A DNA stretch of 56,697 nucleotides, taken from contig NZ_FNAN01000033.1 in the NCBI RefSeq assembly GCF_900101885.1, positions 1 through 56,697 of the forward strand, written 5' to 3'. The notes under the pieces are model-generated. The model did no database searches. It was given only the letters and a program-made list of their open reading frames with translations, and was not told the origin of the DNA. The stretch is from Dyadobacter soli. Lineage in GTDB: Bacteria > Bacteroidota > Bacteroidia > Cytophagales > Spirosomataceae. This document shows positions 1 through 7,789 of the stretch, in pieces. How positions within the stretch are numbered: position 1 is the first letter of the stretch; every line of letters starts with the position of its first letter. The translations under genes were made by a program, and so were the position numbers.

Positions 1-150
<150 letters not shown>

Positions 151-306
151 TAAATGTTGTTGTAATCTTACTTCCGAAAAAGTAGATCAATGTTTCTAAC
201 GAACCTATCTTTTTGCTCTCTTCATCATGTCAAAGAACGTTGCTTCGGACTTCCCGAAACTCGTGGCGGCGATCGTTTTCGCTGCCGTTGTTCCCGATTG
301 GGAGTG
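151..306 (-). other. rrn leader (transcribed spacer upstream of 16S)
   Basis: This stretch lies between the predicted rrn transcription start (near 300) and the mature 16S 5' end. It carries boxA and a GC-rich imperfect hairpin around 265-290 that may take part in processing or antitermination. The open frames here are not coding: they overlap the leader and have no recognisable product. Confidence 0.75.
228..238 (-). promoter_or_regulatory. boxA antitermination element of the rrn leader
   Basis: On the minus strand this reads GTTCTTTGACA, close to the classic boxA (TGCTCTTTAACA) and like the motif commonly seen ahead of 16S in Bacteroidota. BoxA in nascent rRNA is bound by NusB/NusE (S10) to prevent premature termination. 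Its place about 80 nt upstream of 16S fits. Confidence 0.8.
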
Positions 307-337
307 CAAAAGTGGGAGGTTTATTTTTAACATGCAA
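307..337 (-). promoter_or_regulatory. rrn operon promoter (Bacteroidota type)
   Basis: On the minus strand TTG (335-337) is followed after exactly 20 nt by CACTTTTG (307-314), a 7/8 match to the -7 consensus TAnnTTTG. An A/T-rich tract (about 345-385), resembling an UP element, lies upstream. The start would fall near 300, giving a ~150 nt leader. Confidence 0.75.
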
Positions 338-420
338 GCACCAGTCGCAAATATTTTTAAATAATTTCTCACACTTTTACTAACCATTTGATAACCAGAA
401 ACCACCGATGCGTAATTTTT

Positions 421-774
421 TCAAAGATTTTTGAAATACTCGATCACATGCATCTTCAAAAGCGCTTCCTGTTTCAAAAGATCGCCCGGAGGAAGCGCTC
501 TTTCCAGCTTGTAATGCGGCCAGCCATCCTTATCAACGTATTCAAGACTGTAATAAGACGACATACTTAGGACCCTGCATATTCCTATATGCATCAAATC
601 CTGCTTCTGCTCTTTCGAAAATCGTTTCGCCCCCTGCCCAAGCTCCTGCACACCTATCAGGAAAAGCACGCCATTCAGGTCGCCCGGTTTTTTACCTACC
701 CATTCTTCCAGCTGCCCGAGCAGATGTTCCCATTGTACTTCCAGCGGTTGGTCTTCTATATTCATTGTACTCAT
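421..774 (-). CDS. conserved hypothetical protein, 117 aa
   Basis: This is a small, soluble-looking acidic protein without signal peptide or membrane segment. I do not recognise a characterised family. Visible features are an N-terminal helix with two Trp (EVQWEHLL, EEWVGKKPG), a central hydrophobic LNGVLFLIGVQELG helix and a C-terminal helical segment. Proteins of this kind next to rrn operons occur in Bacteroidota genomes, but no function follows from that. A second ATG three codons in (765) is a possible start. Coding status is supported by the continuous frame and ordinary composition. It is oriented like the rrn operon but lies upstream of the rrn promoter, so it is a separate unit. Confidence 0.7.
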   Translation of the reverse strand: MSTMNIEDQPLEVQWEHLLGQLEEWVGKKPGDLNGVLFLIGVQELGQGAKRFSKEQKQDLMHIGICRVLSMSSYYSLEYVDKDGWPHYKLERALPPGDLLKQEALLKMHVIEYFKNL

Positions 775-938
775 TAGTCCTGTTCGCGTGTAGGCAATGC
801 CTTATATATATGATGAAATCTCAAATTGTTGCTATTTAACCAACAATGCACGCCTTATGTTCTGATTGCGGAATAATATTTGTGCGATAGCCTTCTCTTA
901 CAAGCCCTGAGATTCCGAATGCTTTTGCCGGTTTTTCC

Positions 939-946
939 TAACTTTG
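939..946 (+). promoter_or_regulatory. -7 element abutting the uvrD/pcrA start
   Basis: TAACTTTG matches TAnnTTTG perfectly. It ends 9 nt before the ATG at 956, so a transcript from it would have only a few leader bases. No good TTG lies at the usual 18-20 nt upstream. The element overlaps a possible TTG start (944), which argues for the ATG at 956. Confidence 0.5.
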
Positions 947-955
947 GCTTTTGCT

Positions 956-3256
956 ATGTATAATAAGGAATTGGAAAAGCATACAACTTTGAACCACAAC
1001 GATTATCTCTCGACCTTGAATGAGCCCCAACGGGAGGCTGTGCTGCACGGAAATGGCCCTTTGATGATCATTGCGGGCGCGGGTTCAGGGAAAACCAGGG
1101 TACTGACCTACCGCATTGCGCGGCTGATCGAAACAGGTGTCGACCCTTTCCGCATTTTGTCCCTGACATTTACCAATAAAGCATCCGGTGAAATGCGCAG
1201 CCGGATCGAAGGAGCCGTAGGTACCGAGGCCCGCAATATATGGATGGGTACTTTCCACTCCGTTTTTGCCAAAATCCTCCGCATCGAGGCCCGCTACCTG
1301 GGCTATACCAGCGATTTCTCTATATATGATACCGACGATTCGAAGTCATTATTAAGGAGTATCATCAAGGAATATAATCTCGACGACAAGGTTTATAAGG
1401 CCAATGTAGTTTTCAACCGGATCTCCGGAGCGAAGAACCGGCTTATTTCGCCGGATGATTACATTAATAACCCGGTGATCCAGCAGGACGACGATGCGGC
1501 GAAAATGAAGGAGATCGGAAGGCTTTACAAAACCTACGCGACGCGCTGTTTCCAAGCCAATGCGATGGATTTCGACGACCTGCTTTTCAATACGAATGTC
1601 CTCTTCCGCGATTTCCCCGACGTATTATATAAGTACCAGCACAAGTTCCAGCACGTGATGGTCGATGAGTTCCAGGATACGAACGTTTCCCAGTACCTTA
1701 TTACCAGGAAGTTGTCGGCTGTGCACCGCAATATTGTCGTCGTGGGTGACGATGCGCAGAGTATTTACGCATTCCGTGGCGCCAACATCGAGAACATTCT
1801 CAACTTCGAGAAGGATTTTCCGGATGTTCGGGTCATTAAATTGGAACAAAATTACCGATCGACCACCACGATTGTAGAAGCGGCCAATTCGGTGATCGCG
1901 CGGAACAAGTCGCAGCTTGAAAAGAAGACATTTACTTCCAATGAAGAAGGCTCGCTGATCGACGTGATCAAGGCTGGTTCGGATAACGAGGAAGGCCGGT
2001 TGATTGCTACCGCCATTTTTGAGGAAAAAATGCAGAAATCGCTTCGTAATGAGAATTTTGCGATTTTATACCGTACCAATGCACAGTCCCGCTCATTCGA
2101 AGAAGCGCTCCGGAAGCTCGGTATCAAGTACCGCATTGTAGGTGGCCAGTCTTTTTATCAAAGGAAAGAAATCAAGGACTTGCTCGCTTACCTGCGGTTT
2201 ACAGTGAACCAGCGGGACGAAGAAGCCTTCAAACGGATCATTAATTTACCCAAAAGAGGCATTGGAGATACGACTGTGGCTAAAATAGCGGTAACTGCTT
2301 CCGAGAATAATGTCGCGATCTGGGATGTGGTGGCGAATATCAATCAGTTCGGTTCGGGACGTACCATTGCGCCTATCGAAGGGTTTGCGACGCTGATCAA
2401 AAGCTTCAAAATCCTGGTGGAAGAAGGCAAGGACGCCTATGAAATTTCTTCCCACATCGCCAAAGCATCCGGCATTCTGCGTGAATTATATGAAGACAAG
2501 ACCGTGGAAGGCCTTTCACGCTACGAAAACGTGCAGGAATTGCTGAACGGTATCAAGGAATTTGTCGATAGCGATGAGAGCGATGACAAAACGTTGAGCG
2601 CGTTCCTTCAATCGGTGTCGCTGCTGACTAATGCAGACGAACCGGACGATAATAATGACCACGACCGGGTTACGATGATGACTATTCACTCGGCGAAAGG
2701 TCTGGAATTCAGGAATGTATTCATTGTAGGGTTGGAAGAAGACCTTTTCCCAAGCCAGATGATGCTCGAAAGCCGGCAGGATTTGGAGGAAGAAAGAAGG
2801 CTTTTCTATGTGGCGATCACGCGCGCGGAAAAGAAATTGTCATTCTCCTATGCCGAAAGCCGCTACCAATGGGGCCGCCTGAAAATGTGCGAGCCGAGCC
2901 GCTTCCTGCTGGAAGTCGATCAGAAGTACCTGAATGTGAACAGAATGGTACAAAGCGCATTGGAACGTGATACGACGCCTCCCGTGACGACTTTTGCCCG
3001 CAACCTGGTTCAACGGAAAACCGAAGCCCGGCCGGCTGCGACGGCAGCTACAAGCCATGTGCCGTCAGCCGATTTCGTTCCGACGGATACATTCGACCTG
3101 GCCGAAGGCGACAAGGTGGAGCATTTGAAATTCGGTTTCGGGGTGGTGACCAAAATGGACGTCAATGGTACCGATAGAAAAGCGACCGTCAAGTTTGACC
3201 TGGTGGGTGAAAAAACGCTGCTCCTCAGTTTCGCCAAGTTGCGCGTGCTGAAATAA
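956..3256 (+). CDS. uvrD: ATP-dependent DNA helicase, UvrD/PcrA family
   Basis: This superfamily 1A 3'-5' DNA helicase acts in nucleotide excision repair, replication restart and RecA removal. All helicase motifs are visible in order: Walker A AGAGSGKT (about residue 40), motif Ia TFTNKA, motif II DEFQDT, motif III GDDAQSIYAFRGA, QNYRST, motif V TIHSAKGLEF and motif VI VAITRAEKKL. The C-terminal ~50 residues (GDKVEHLKFGFGVV onward) form the Tudor-like domain of PcrA/UvrD that contacts RNA polymerase. The length of 766 aa is normal for the family. The frame is open back to a TTG at 944, but ATG 956 is preferred because a -7 promoter element overlaps the TTG. It appears monocistronic. Confidence 0.96.
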   Translation: MYNKELEKHTTLNHNDYLSTLNEPQREAVLHGNGPLMIIAGAGSGKTRVLTYRIARLIETGVDPFRILSLTFTNKASGEMRSRIEGAVGTEARNIWMGTFHSVFAKILRIEARYLGYTSDFSIYDTDDSKSLLRSIIKEYNLDDKVYKANVVFNRISGAKNRLISPDDYINNPVIQQDDDAAKMKEIGRLYKTYATRCFQANAMDFDDLLFNTNVLFRDFPDVLYKYQHKFQHVMVDEFQDTNVSQYLITRKLSAVHRNIVVVGDDAQSIYAFRGANIENILNFEKDFPDVRVIKLEQNYRSTTTIVEAANSVIARNKSQLEKKTFTSNEEGSLIDVIKAGSDNEEGRLIATAIFEEKMQKSLRNENFAILYRTNAQSRSFEEALRKLGIKYRIVGGQSFYQRKEIKDLLAYLRFTVNQRDEEAFKRIINLPKRGIGDTTVAKIAVTASENNVAIWDVVANINQFGSGRTIAPIEGFATLIKSFKILVEEGKDAYEISSHIAKASGILRELYEDKTVEGLSRYENVQELLNGIKEFVDSDESDDKTLSAFLQSVSLLTNADEPDDNNDHDRVTMMTIHSAKGLEFRNVFIVGLEEDLFPSQMMLESRQDLEEERRLFYVAITRAEKKLSFSYAESRYQWGRLKMCEPSRFLLEVDQKYLNVNRMVQSALERDTTPPVTTFARNLVQRKTEARPAATAATSHVPSADFVPTDTFDLAEGDKVEHLKFGFGVVTKMDVNGTDRKATVKFDLVGEKTLLLSFAKLRVLK

Positions 3257-3344
3257 ATGCAGAAAATATTGATGAAGTTATTAAAATTCCAGGCTTTTTT
3301 GTGATAAATCTTACCCTAAACTTCACTGATTAAAACCATAAATT

Positions 3345-4841
3345 ATGTTTATTGAAAACGATATTCAACAGATACAGGAAAGAGGAAGCGATTTAAGCGT
3401 CGTGGAAGAGCAAGTCCGTTATTTTGAAAAGGGCTTTCCGTTTTTGCAATTGTCGAAGGCCGCCACGGTAGGCGACGGCGTTATCAGGCTTACAGACGAA
3501 GACATCGCGCAGGTAATCAGTGAGTTCGATAAAAGTGCTGCTGATGGCGAGATTGCACTTTTAAAATTTGTACCGGCTTCGGGCGCGGCTACGCGCATGT
3601 TCAAATCGCTTTTCAGTTTTTTGCAGGAAGATAAGAAGGACAAGTCGGTGGACGAGTTCTTTACAAAACTGAAAGATTTTGCATTCTACGAGGATCTGAA
3701 AACATCTCTGGCTGTCGACGGTCATGACATCGAATCTGCCGACGAAAAAACCATAGCTTCCTACTTCCTGACGAGCAAGGGCTTAGGTTACGGAGAGCTG
3801 CCAAAAGGGCTTTTGAAGTTCCATAATTATACAGAACGCTCGCGCACGCCGCTGGAAGAGCATTTGGTGGAAGGTGCGAAATATGCGAATGCGGGCAGCA
3901 ATGTGCAGATCCATTTCACAGTTTCACCCGAGCACCGCGACAAGTTCGAAAAACTCGTGGTGGAAGTGGTTCCGAGTTACCAGACGCAATATGGCGTTCG
4001 GTATATTGTATCCTTTTCAGAACAAAAAAGCTCGACGGATACCATTGCCGTTAATCTTGACAATACGCCTTTCCGCGAAAAAGACAGTTCATTGTTGTTC
4101 CGTCCTGCGGGCCACGGCGCATTGCTGGAAAACCTTGCTCAACTCGATGCGGATATTATTTTCATCAAAAATATCGACAATGTCGTGCCGGATCGCATTA
4201 AGAGTGAGACAATTACCTATAAAAAGGCGCTCGCAGGCATTGTTTTGAGATATCAGAAAAAGATCTTCGCTTACCTCGATCAACTCGCCGGAAATGCCGA
4301 CACCGCATTGCTGGCAGAACTCGACGGCTTTTTCCGCAATGAACTTTGCGTGATCCCGCCCGTGGATTTTGTATCGTGGAATAACGATCAGAAGAAGGCA
4401 TATTTTGTAGGAAAGCTGGATCGCCCGTTGCGTGCGTGCGGAATGGTGAAGAACCAGGGAGAGCCGGGCGGCGGCCCGTTCTGGGCTGAGAATGCGGACG
4501 GATCATCGTCACTGCAAATCGTGGAATCGGCGCAGGTGGATGTCGATAATGCGGATCAGAACAGCATTTTCAAGAATTCAACGCATTTCAATCCGGTAGA
4601 CCTGGTGTGTGCGGTGAAGAATAAAAAAAGTGAGTTGTACGACCTGAAGAAATTCCGTGATCCGCTAACAGGCTTTATTACAGGTAAATCCAAAGATGGT
4701 AAGGAGCTGAAAGCGCAGGAATTGCCCGGCCTCTGGAATGGTTCGATGGCCGATTGGAACACGCTTTTCGTGGAGGTACCATTGATCACATTCAACCCGG
4801 TGAAAACGGTGAATGACCTCCTTCGCGAGCAGCACCAATAG
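3345..4841 (+). CDS. DUF4301 family protein
   Basis: This 498-aa protein is typical of DUF4301, a family largely confined to Bacteroidota with no assigned biochemical role. It has no signal peptide or membrane segment and is probably cytosolic. Visible conserved stretches are FVPASGAATRMFKSL (about residue 75), the LPKGLLKFHNY block, a central RPAGHGALLENL motif and GGGPFWAENADG near residue 385. The sugar-nucleotidyltransferase-like look of GHGALLENL and the glycine-rich loops is suggestive only. A weak promoter-like TTTG-N14-TAAACTTC is seen at 3299-3324. The gene ends in a strong hairpin terminator and is probably transcribed alone. Confidence 0.92.
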   Translation: MFIENDIQQIQERGSDLSVVEEQVRYFEKGFPFLQLSKAATVGDGVIRLTDEDIAQVISEFDKSAADGEIALLKFVPASGAATRMFKSLFSFLQEDKKDKSVDEFFTKLKDFAFYEDLKTSLAVDGHDIESADEKTIASYFLTSKGLGYGELPKGLLKFHNYTERSRTPLEEHLVEGAKYANAGSNVQIHFTVSPEHRDKFEKLVVEVVPSYQTQYGVRYIVSFSEQKSSTDTIAVNLDNTPFREKDSSLLFRPAGHGALLENLAQLDADIIFIKNIDNVVPDRIKSETITYKKALAGIVLRYQKKIFAYLDQLAGNADTALLAELDGFFRNELCVIPPVDFVSWNNDQKKAYFVGKLDRPLRACGMVKNQGEPGGGPFWAENADGSSSLQIVESAQVDVDNADQNSIFKNSTHFNPVDLVCAVKNKKSELYDLKKFRDPLTGFITGKSKDGKELKAQELPGLWNGSMADWNTLFVEVPLITFNPVKTVNDLLREQHQ

Positions 4842-4860
4842 TTTTCAATGCATACCAAAT

Positions 4861-4897
4861 AAAAAATGGTCGGAAGCAATTCCGACCATTTTTTATT
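4861..4897 (+). terminator. intrinsic terminator after the DUF4301 gene
   Basis: A perfect 10-bp stem ATGGTCGGAA / TTCCGACCAT (4866-4875, 4880-4889) is closed by a GCAA tetraloop. It is flanked by five A on the left and a T-rich tail on the right, so it could also act on the minus strand. Confidence 0.92.
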
Positions 4898-5026
4898 TGA
4901 GTTTAAGGTTTAGAGTTTATGGTTTAAAGTTCGTTCAGATCAGAGCCAGACTCCTAAACTTTAAACTCTTTAGCTTTGAACCGCTGCGGCTGACCGCTCA
5001 TAAACTCATAAACTCTGAACTCAAAA
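4898..5026 (+). repeat. GAGTTTA-type interspersed repeat, copy A
   Basis: The spacer between the DUF4301 gene and lrp is built of short GAGTTTA / GGTTTAA units on the left and their complements TAAACTC / TCATAAACTC on the right. The 18-mer CTCATAAACTCTGAACTC at 5005-5022 occurs in reverse complement at 31193-31210 in the atpD-atpC spacer. No gene is seen here. Confidence 0.7.
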
Positions 5027-5029
5027 CCG

Positions 5030-5503
5030 TCAAGGTATTGGTAACACTTTGCTTTCTTTGAATGTCGAGAGGATGACCATCGTTTGCGTGCTGGCCACTT
5101 CTTCGATTTCGTTAATTTTTTCGAGCATCAGCTTTTGATATGTGCTGATGTCTTTGGAAATAACGCGGAGCAAAAAATCGCCTGTTCCGGTAATATGGTG
5201 ACATTCAATGACTTCCGGGATGGCGTGAATCTTCTCAACAAATGACTCGGTAACAGCCTTACGGTGCCCTACGAGCGAAATCTGAACGAAAGTGCTTACG
5301 CCCAATCCTACCTTTTCAGGTTCCAGCTGCGCATGGTAGCTTTTGATGATTCCCGACTGTTCGAGCTTTTTCACGCGTTCCAGCGTTGGAGCCGGTGAAA
5401 GGCCTATTTCTTTGGATAATTGAGCGTTGGTTATTTTCGCGTTCGTTTGTAAAATCTCCAGTACTTTGCGGTCTATCTGATCTAACTTAATTATGGCCGA
5501 CAT
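5030..5503 (-). CDS. Lrp/AsnC family transcriptional regulator
   Basis: This 157-aa protein has an N-terminal winged helix-turn-helix (residues ~8-60: LDQIDRKVLEILQTNAKITN, then LSKEIGLSP) and a C-terminal RAM/AsnC ligand-binding domain (residues ~75-150) with the HHITGTGDFLL core. The family binds amino acids or related small molecules and controls amino acid metabolism. The start ATG at 5503 is chosen because the longer frame (to 5554) begins inside the predicted -7 promoter element. A perfect palindrome overlapping that element suggests autoregulation. It lies downstream of the fucose synthase gene on the same strand but 187 bp away with its own promoter. Target genes cannot be read from the window. 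Confidence 0.93.
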   Translation of the reverse strand: MSAIIKLDQIDRKVLEILQTNAKITNAQLSKEIGLSPAPTLERVKKLEQSGIIKSYHAQLEPEKVGLGVSTFVQISLVGHRKAVTESFVEKIHAIPEVIECHHITGTGDFLLRVISKDISTYQKLMLEKINEIEEVASTQTMVILSTFKESKVLPIP

Positions 5504-5551
5504 TTCTCTATGACTAAGGTTTATATGACGTGCCCATTTTGGGGGACGCCG

Positions 5552-5567
5552 CAAAACTAATTAGTTT
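5552..5567 (-). promoter_or_regulatory. lrp/asnC-like promoter with overlapping palindrome
   Basis: On the minus strand TAGTTTTG (5552-5559) is a perfect -7 match. It overlaps the perfect 14-bp palindrome AAACTAATTAGTTT (5554-5567). A regulator bound there would block polymerase, as expected for an autorepressed Lrp-type gene. The start would be near 5546, 43 nt before the ATG. No clear -33 element is seen. Confidence 0.6.
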
Positions 5568-5690
5568 CCCGAAGATTCTTGTAATATTATACTGAAATTT
5601 TGTCTAAAAATAGAATTATAGTAGGTGAAATATGATTTTAGTATTGAAATATTAGGCTATTTCGATTGTAACCTGTTGTTATGATCTGGG

Positions 5691-6632
5691 TTACACAACA
5701 TATGTTTCTATTTTTTCGAGAAAATCCTGATAAGTCTTCGTAATGCCTTCTTCAAGGTCGATGGTGTGCTTCCAGCCCAATGCGTGCAGCTTGGTTACAT
5801 CCATCAGTTTCCGAGGCGTACCGTCCGGTTTATCGGTGTTCCATTTGATTTCGCCTTCATATCCTACCACTTGCTGGATCATTTCTGCCAAATGCTTAAT
5901 AGTAACATCCGAACCTACACCGATATTGAGGAAGCCGGCCTCATTGTAATTCTGCATTAAGAAATAGCAGGCGGCAGCAAGATCATCCGCATGCAGGAAC
6001 TCGCGTAGCGGCGAACCAGTGCCCCAAAGCTCTACAAACGGCTTTCCTTCCTCTTTTGCTTCGTGGAATTTGCGGATCATGGCCGGCAAAACGTGCGAAT
6101 TGTTCAGATCGTAATTATCGTTCGGCCCGTATAAGTTAGTCGGCATAACCGAAATGAAGTTGCAGCCATATTGCGAACGGTAGGCCTCGCACATTTTGAT
6201 ACCTGCAATTTTCGCAATCGCGTAAGGCTCATTGGTAGGTTCCAAAAGGCCCGTCAGCAAAGAATCCTCCTGCAACGGCTGCGGCGCCAGTTTCGGGTAA
6301 ATGCAGCTCGAACCGAGGAACATCAGTTTTTTTGCGTCGGCGCGGTATGCGCTGTCGATTACGTTATTCTGAATGAGCAGGTTATCGTTCAGGAACTCTG
6401 CGCGGTAAATATTGTTTGCCATAATGCCGCCCACTTTGGCAGCAGCAAGGAAGATATATTCAGGACGTTCCGCTTCGAAAAATGCCCGGACATCGGCCTG
6501 ATTGCGGAGGTCGAGCTCGGAGGAAGTTCTGGTGATGATATTGTTGAATCCTTCTTGTTCCAATTTTCTGAGAATAGCAGATCCAACCATTCCCCTGTGC
6601 CCGGCAATATAAATTTTAGCGCTTTTTTCCAC
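5691..6632 (-). CDS. fcl: GDP-L-fucose synthase
   Basis: This NADPH-dependent epimerase-reductase converts GDP-4-keto-6-deoxymannose to GDP-L-fucose for surface glycans. It is a short-chain dehydrogenase-fold protein of 313 aa, the normal family length. The Rossmann motif GHRGMVGSAI (residues ~11-20), the AAAKVGGI signature, the catalytic Ser in LGSSCIYPK and the YAIAKIAG Tyr/Lys pair are all visible. The usual partner gene gmd (GDP-mannose 4,6-dehydratase) is not within this window. A TACTTTTG -7 element lies 54 nt upstream. The divergent neighbour at 6726 is an unrelated secreted protein. Confidence 0.96.
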   Translation of the reverse strand: MEKSAKIYIAGHRGMVGSAILRKLEQEGFNNIITRTSSELDLRNQADVRAFFEAERPEYIFLAAAKVGGIMANNIYRAEFLNDNLLIQNNVIDSAYRADAKKLMFLGSSCIYPKLAPQPLQEDSLLTGLLEPTNEPYAIAKIAGIKMCEAYRSQYGCNFISVMPTNLYGPNDNYDLNNSHVLPAMIRKFHEAKEEGKPFVELWGTGSPLREFLHADDLAAACYFLMQNYNEAGFLNIGVGSDVTIKHLAEMIQQVVGYEGEIKWNTDKPDGTPRKLMDVTKLHALGWKHTIDLEEGITKTYQDFLEKIETYVV

Positions 6633-6685
6633 GGTGTTTTTTTAAATTTGTCTTGGAAATCAATATAGAAAAAACCAATTCGTTA

Positions 6686-6693
6686 CAAAAGTA
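6686..6693 (-). promoter_or_regulatory. -7 promoter element of fcl
   Basis: On the minus strand TACTTTTG matches TAnnTTTG. It sits inside the small palindrome GTTAC-AAAA-GTAAC (6682-6695). The predicted leader is about 45 nt. No convincing -33 element is visible. Confidence 0.5.
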
Positions 6694-6725
6694 ACAATCT
6701 TGCCCTGAAGAAAAATCCTATATAC

Positions 6726-7742
6726 ATGCAAAGAGTAGCACTGTTCTGCGGCTTTTTTACCATCTGTCTCTCGGTTTCCGCTTTTGCCCAGGAAGGTCAG
6801 AAGGATACTTCGACGCCCTCGTGGCTTCCCAAAGAACAGGTGAAAAAGGACACGGTAACCCGTACCAAAGACCTGAAATCCTTCGTTTCGGGCCTGGATC
6901 CGGTGGTTAACACCTCGGTACCGGGCGGTAAAGGCAAGTCCACTAACATCTCCACATTGTTCGGCGAAACAATCCCTGATCTCGGTCTTCGGGTGAAAGA
7001 ATACAAGAGCCAAAAGAAAGATCGCAAAGCCCGCAAGGAAAAGGCGCGTCTTGCCAAAGTACAATATGAAGGCATTCCGATGCAGAGCATGTCGGTCAAA
7101 TACGGCAGCGGAGACCGTGCCACGGTCGAGAATTTCCATGTTTTGAAGGAATTCAAACCCATGAGCGAGTACGTGCGGGCAACCGAAACGCGCTGGTATG
7201 ACAAGAAATCCAGAAGACTGAGCTCCTCGCTGATCAAGGACAAAACACAGGCAATGCCGCTTCACGGTTCATATAAAAAGTACAGCGGCGAAAACCTGAT
7301 CGAGGAAGGGTACTATTATATGGGTGTGAAAGATGGCCGTTGGGTGAAGTATGATACGAAATACAACCTGATCGATAAGGCCGTCTGGAACCGCGGCTTC
7401 CCCGCGGAGTCGCGCATTACGTATTACGATTCTGCGCATACGCAGGTAAAAGAGGTAATGCCTGTCGCATTTGGCGAGGTAGAGGGCGAATTCCTGCAAT
7501 TTTACAAGGAGGGTCAGCTGGCCGCGAATGGCAAATATGATTCCGGTAAGAAAATAGGCCGTTGGGTGGAATATTACCAGTTCCGCCGCCAGCGCAAGAA
7601 AGAAATCCAGTATCCCAAAACGGCCTGGGAGGAGGATTTTGAGCCCTTTATTCTCCGTGAGTGGGACGACAAAGGCAAGCTGCTCTACGATTATACCAAA
7701 GATCCCCGCGCTTCCGCTGAAGAGGAGGAAACCGAAAATTAG
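6726..7742 (+). CDS. secreted protein with MORN-like repeats
   Basis: This 338-aa protein has a clear signal peptide (hydrophobic run to SAFAQ, cleavage near residue 21). A basic, Lys/Arg-rich segment around residues 95-115 is followed by repeated G-x-Y/W-x-x-Y motifs (HGSYKKYSGENLIEEGYYYMGVKDGRWVKY and GKIGRWVEYY regions, quoted only by their key residues) resembling MORN/YwqK-type repeats, which often bind membranes or partner proteins. The acidic tail is EEEETEN. No enzyme motif is seen. It is followed 47 bp later by a polytopic membrane protein and may be co-transcribed with it. The role is unknown. Confidence 0.82.
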   Translation: MQRVALFCGFFTICLSVSAFAQEGQKDTSTPSWLPKEQVKKDTVTRTKDLKSFVSGLDPVVNTSVPGGKGKSTNISTLFGETIPDLGLRVKEYKSQKKDRKARKEKARLAKVQYEGIPMQSMSVKYGSGDRATVENFHVLKEFKPMSEYVRATETRWYDKKSRRLSSSLIKDKTQAMPLHGSYKKYSGENLIEEGYYYMGVKDGRWVKYDTKYNLIDKAVWNRGFPAESRITYYDSAHTQVKEVMPVAFGEVEGEFLQFYKEGQLAANGKYDSGKKIGRWVEYYQFRRQRKKEIQYPKTAWEEDFEPFILREWDDKGKLLYDYTKDPRASAEEEETEN

Positions 7743-7789
7743 GCTAGTGCATGGTTGAAAATCACGCCTCACCTGCTTAATTAGCACGC

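Noticed and set aside
825..847. Hairpin ATTGTTG...CAACAAT upstream of the helicase
   Set aside because: Seven A/T-rich pairs without a T tract; likely chance.
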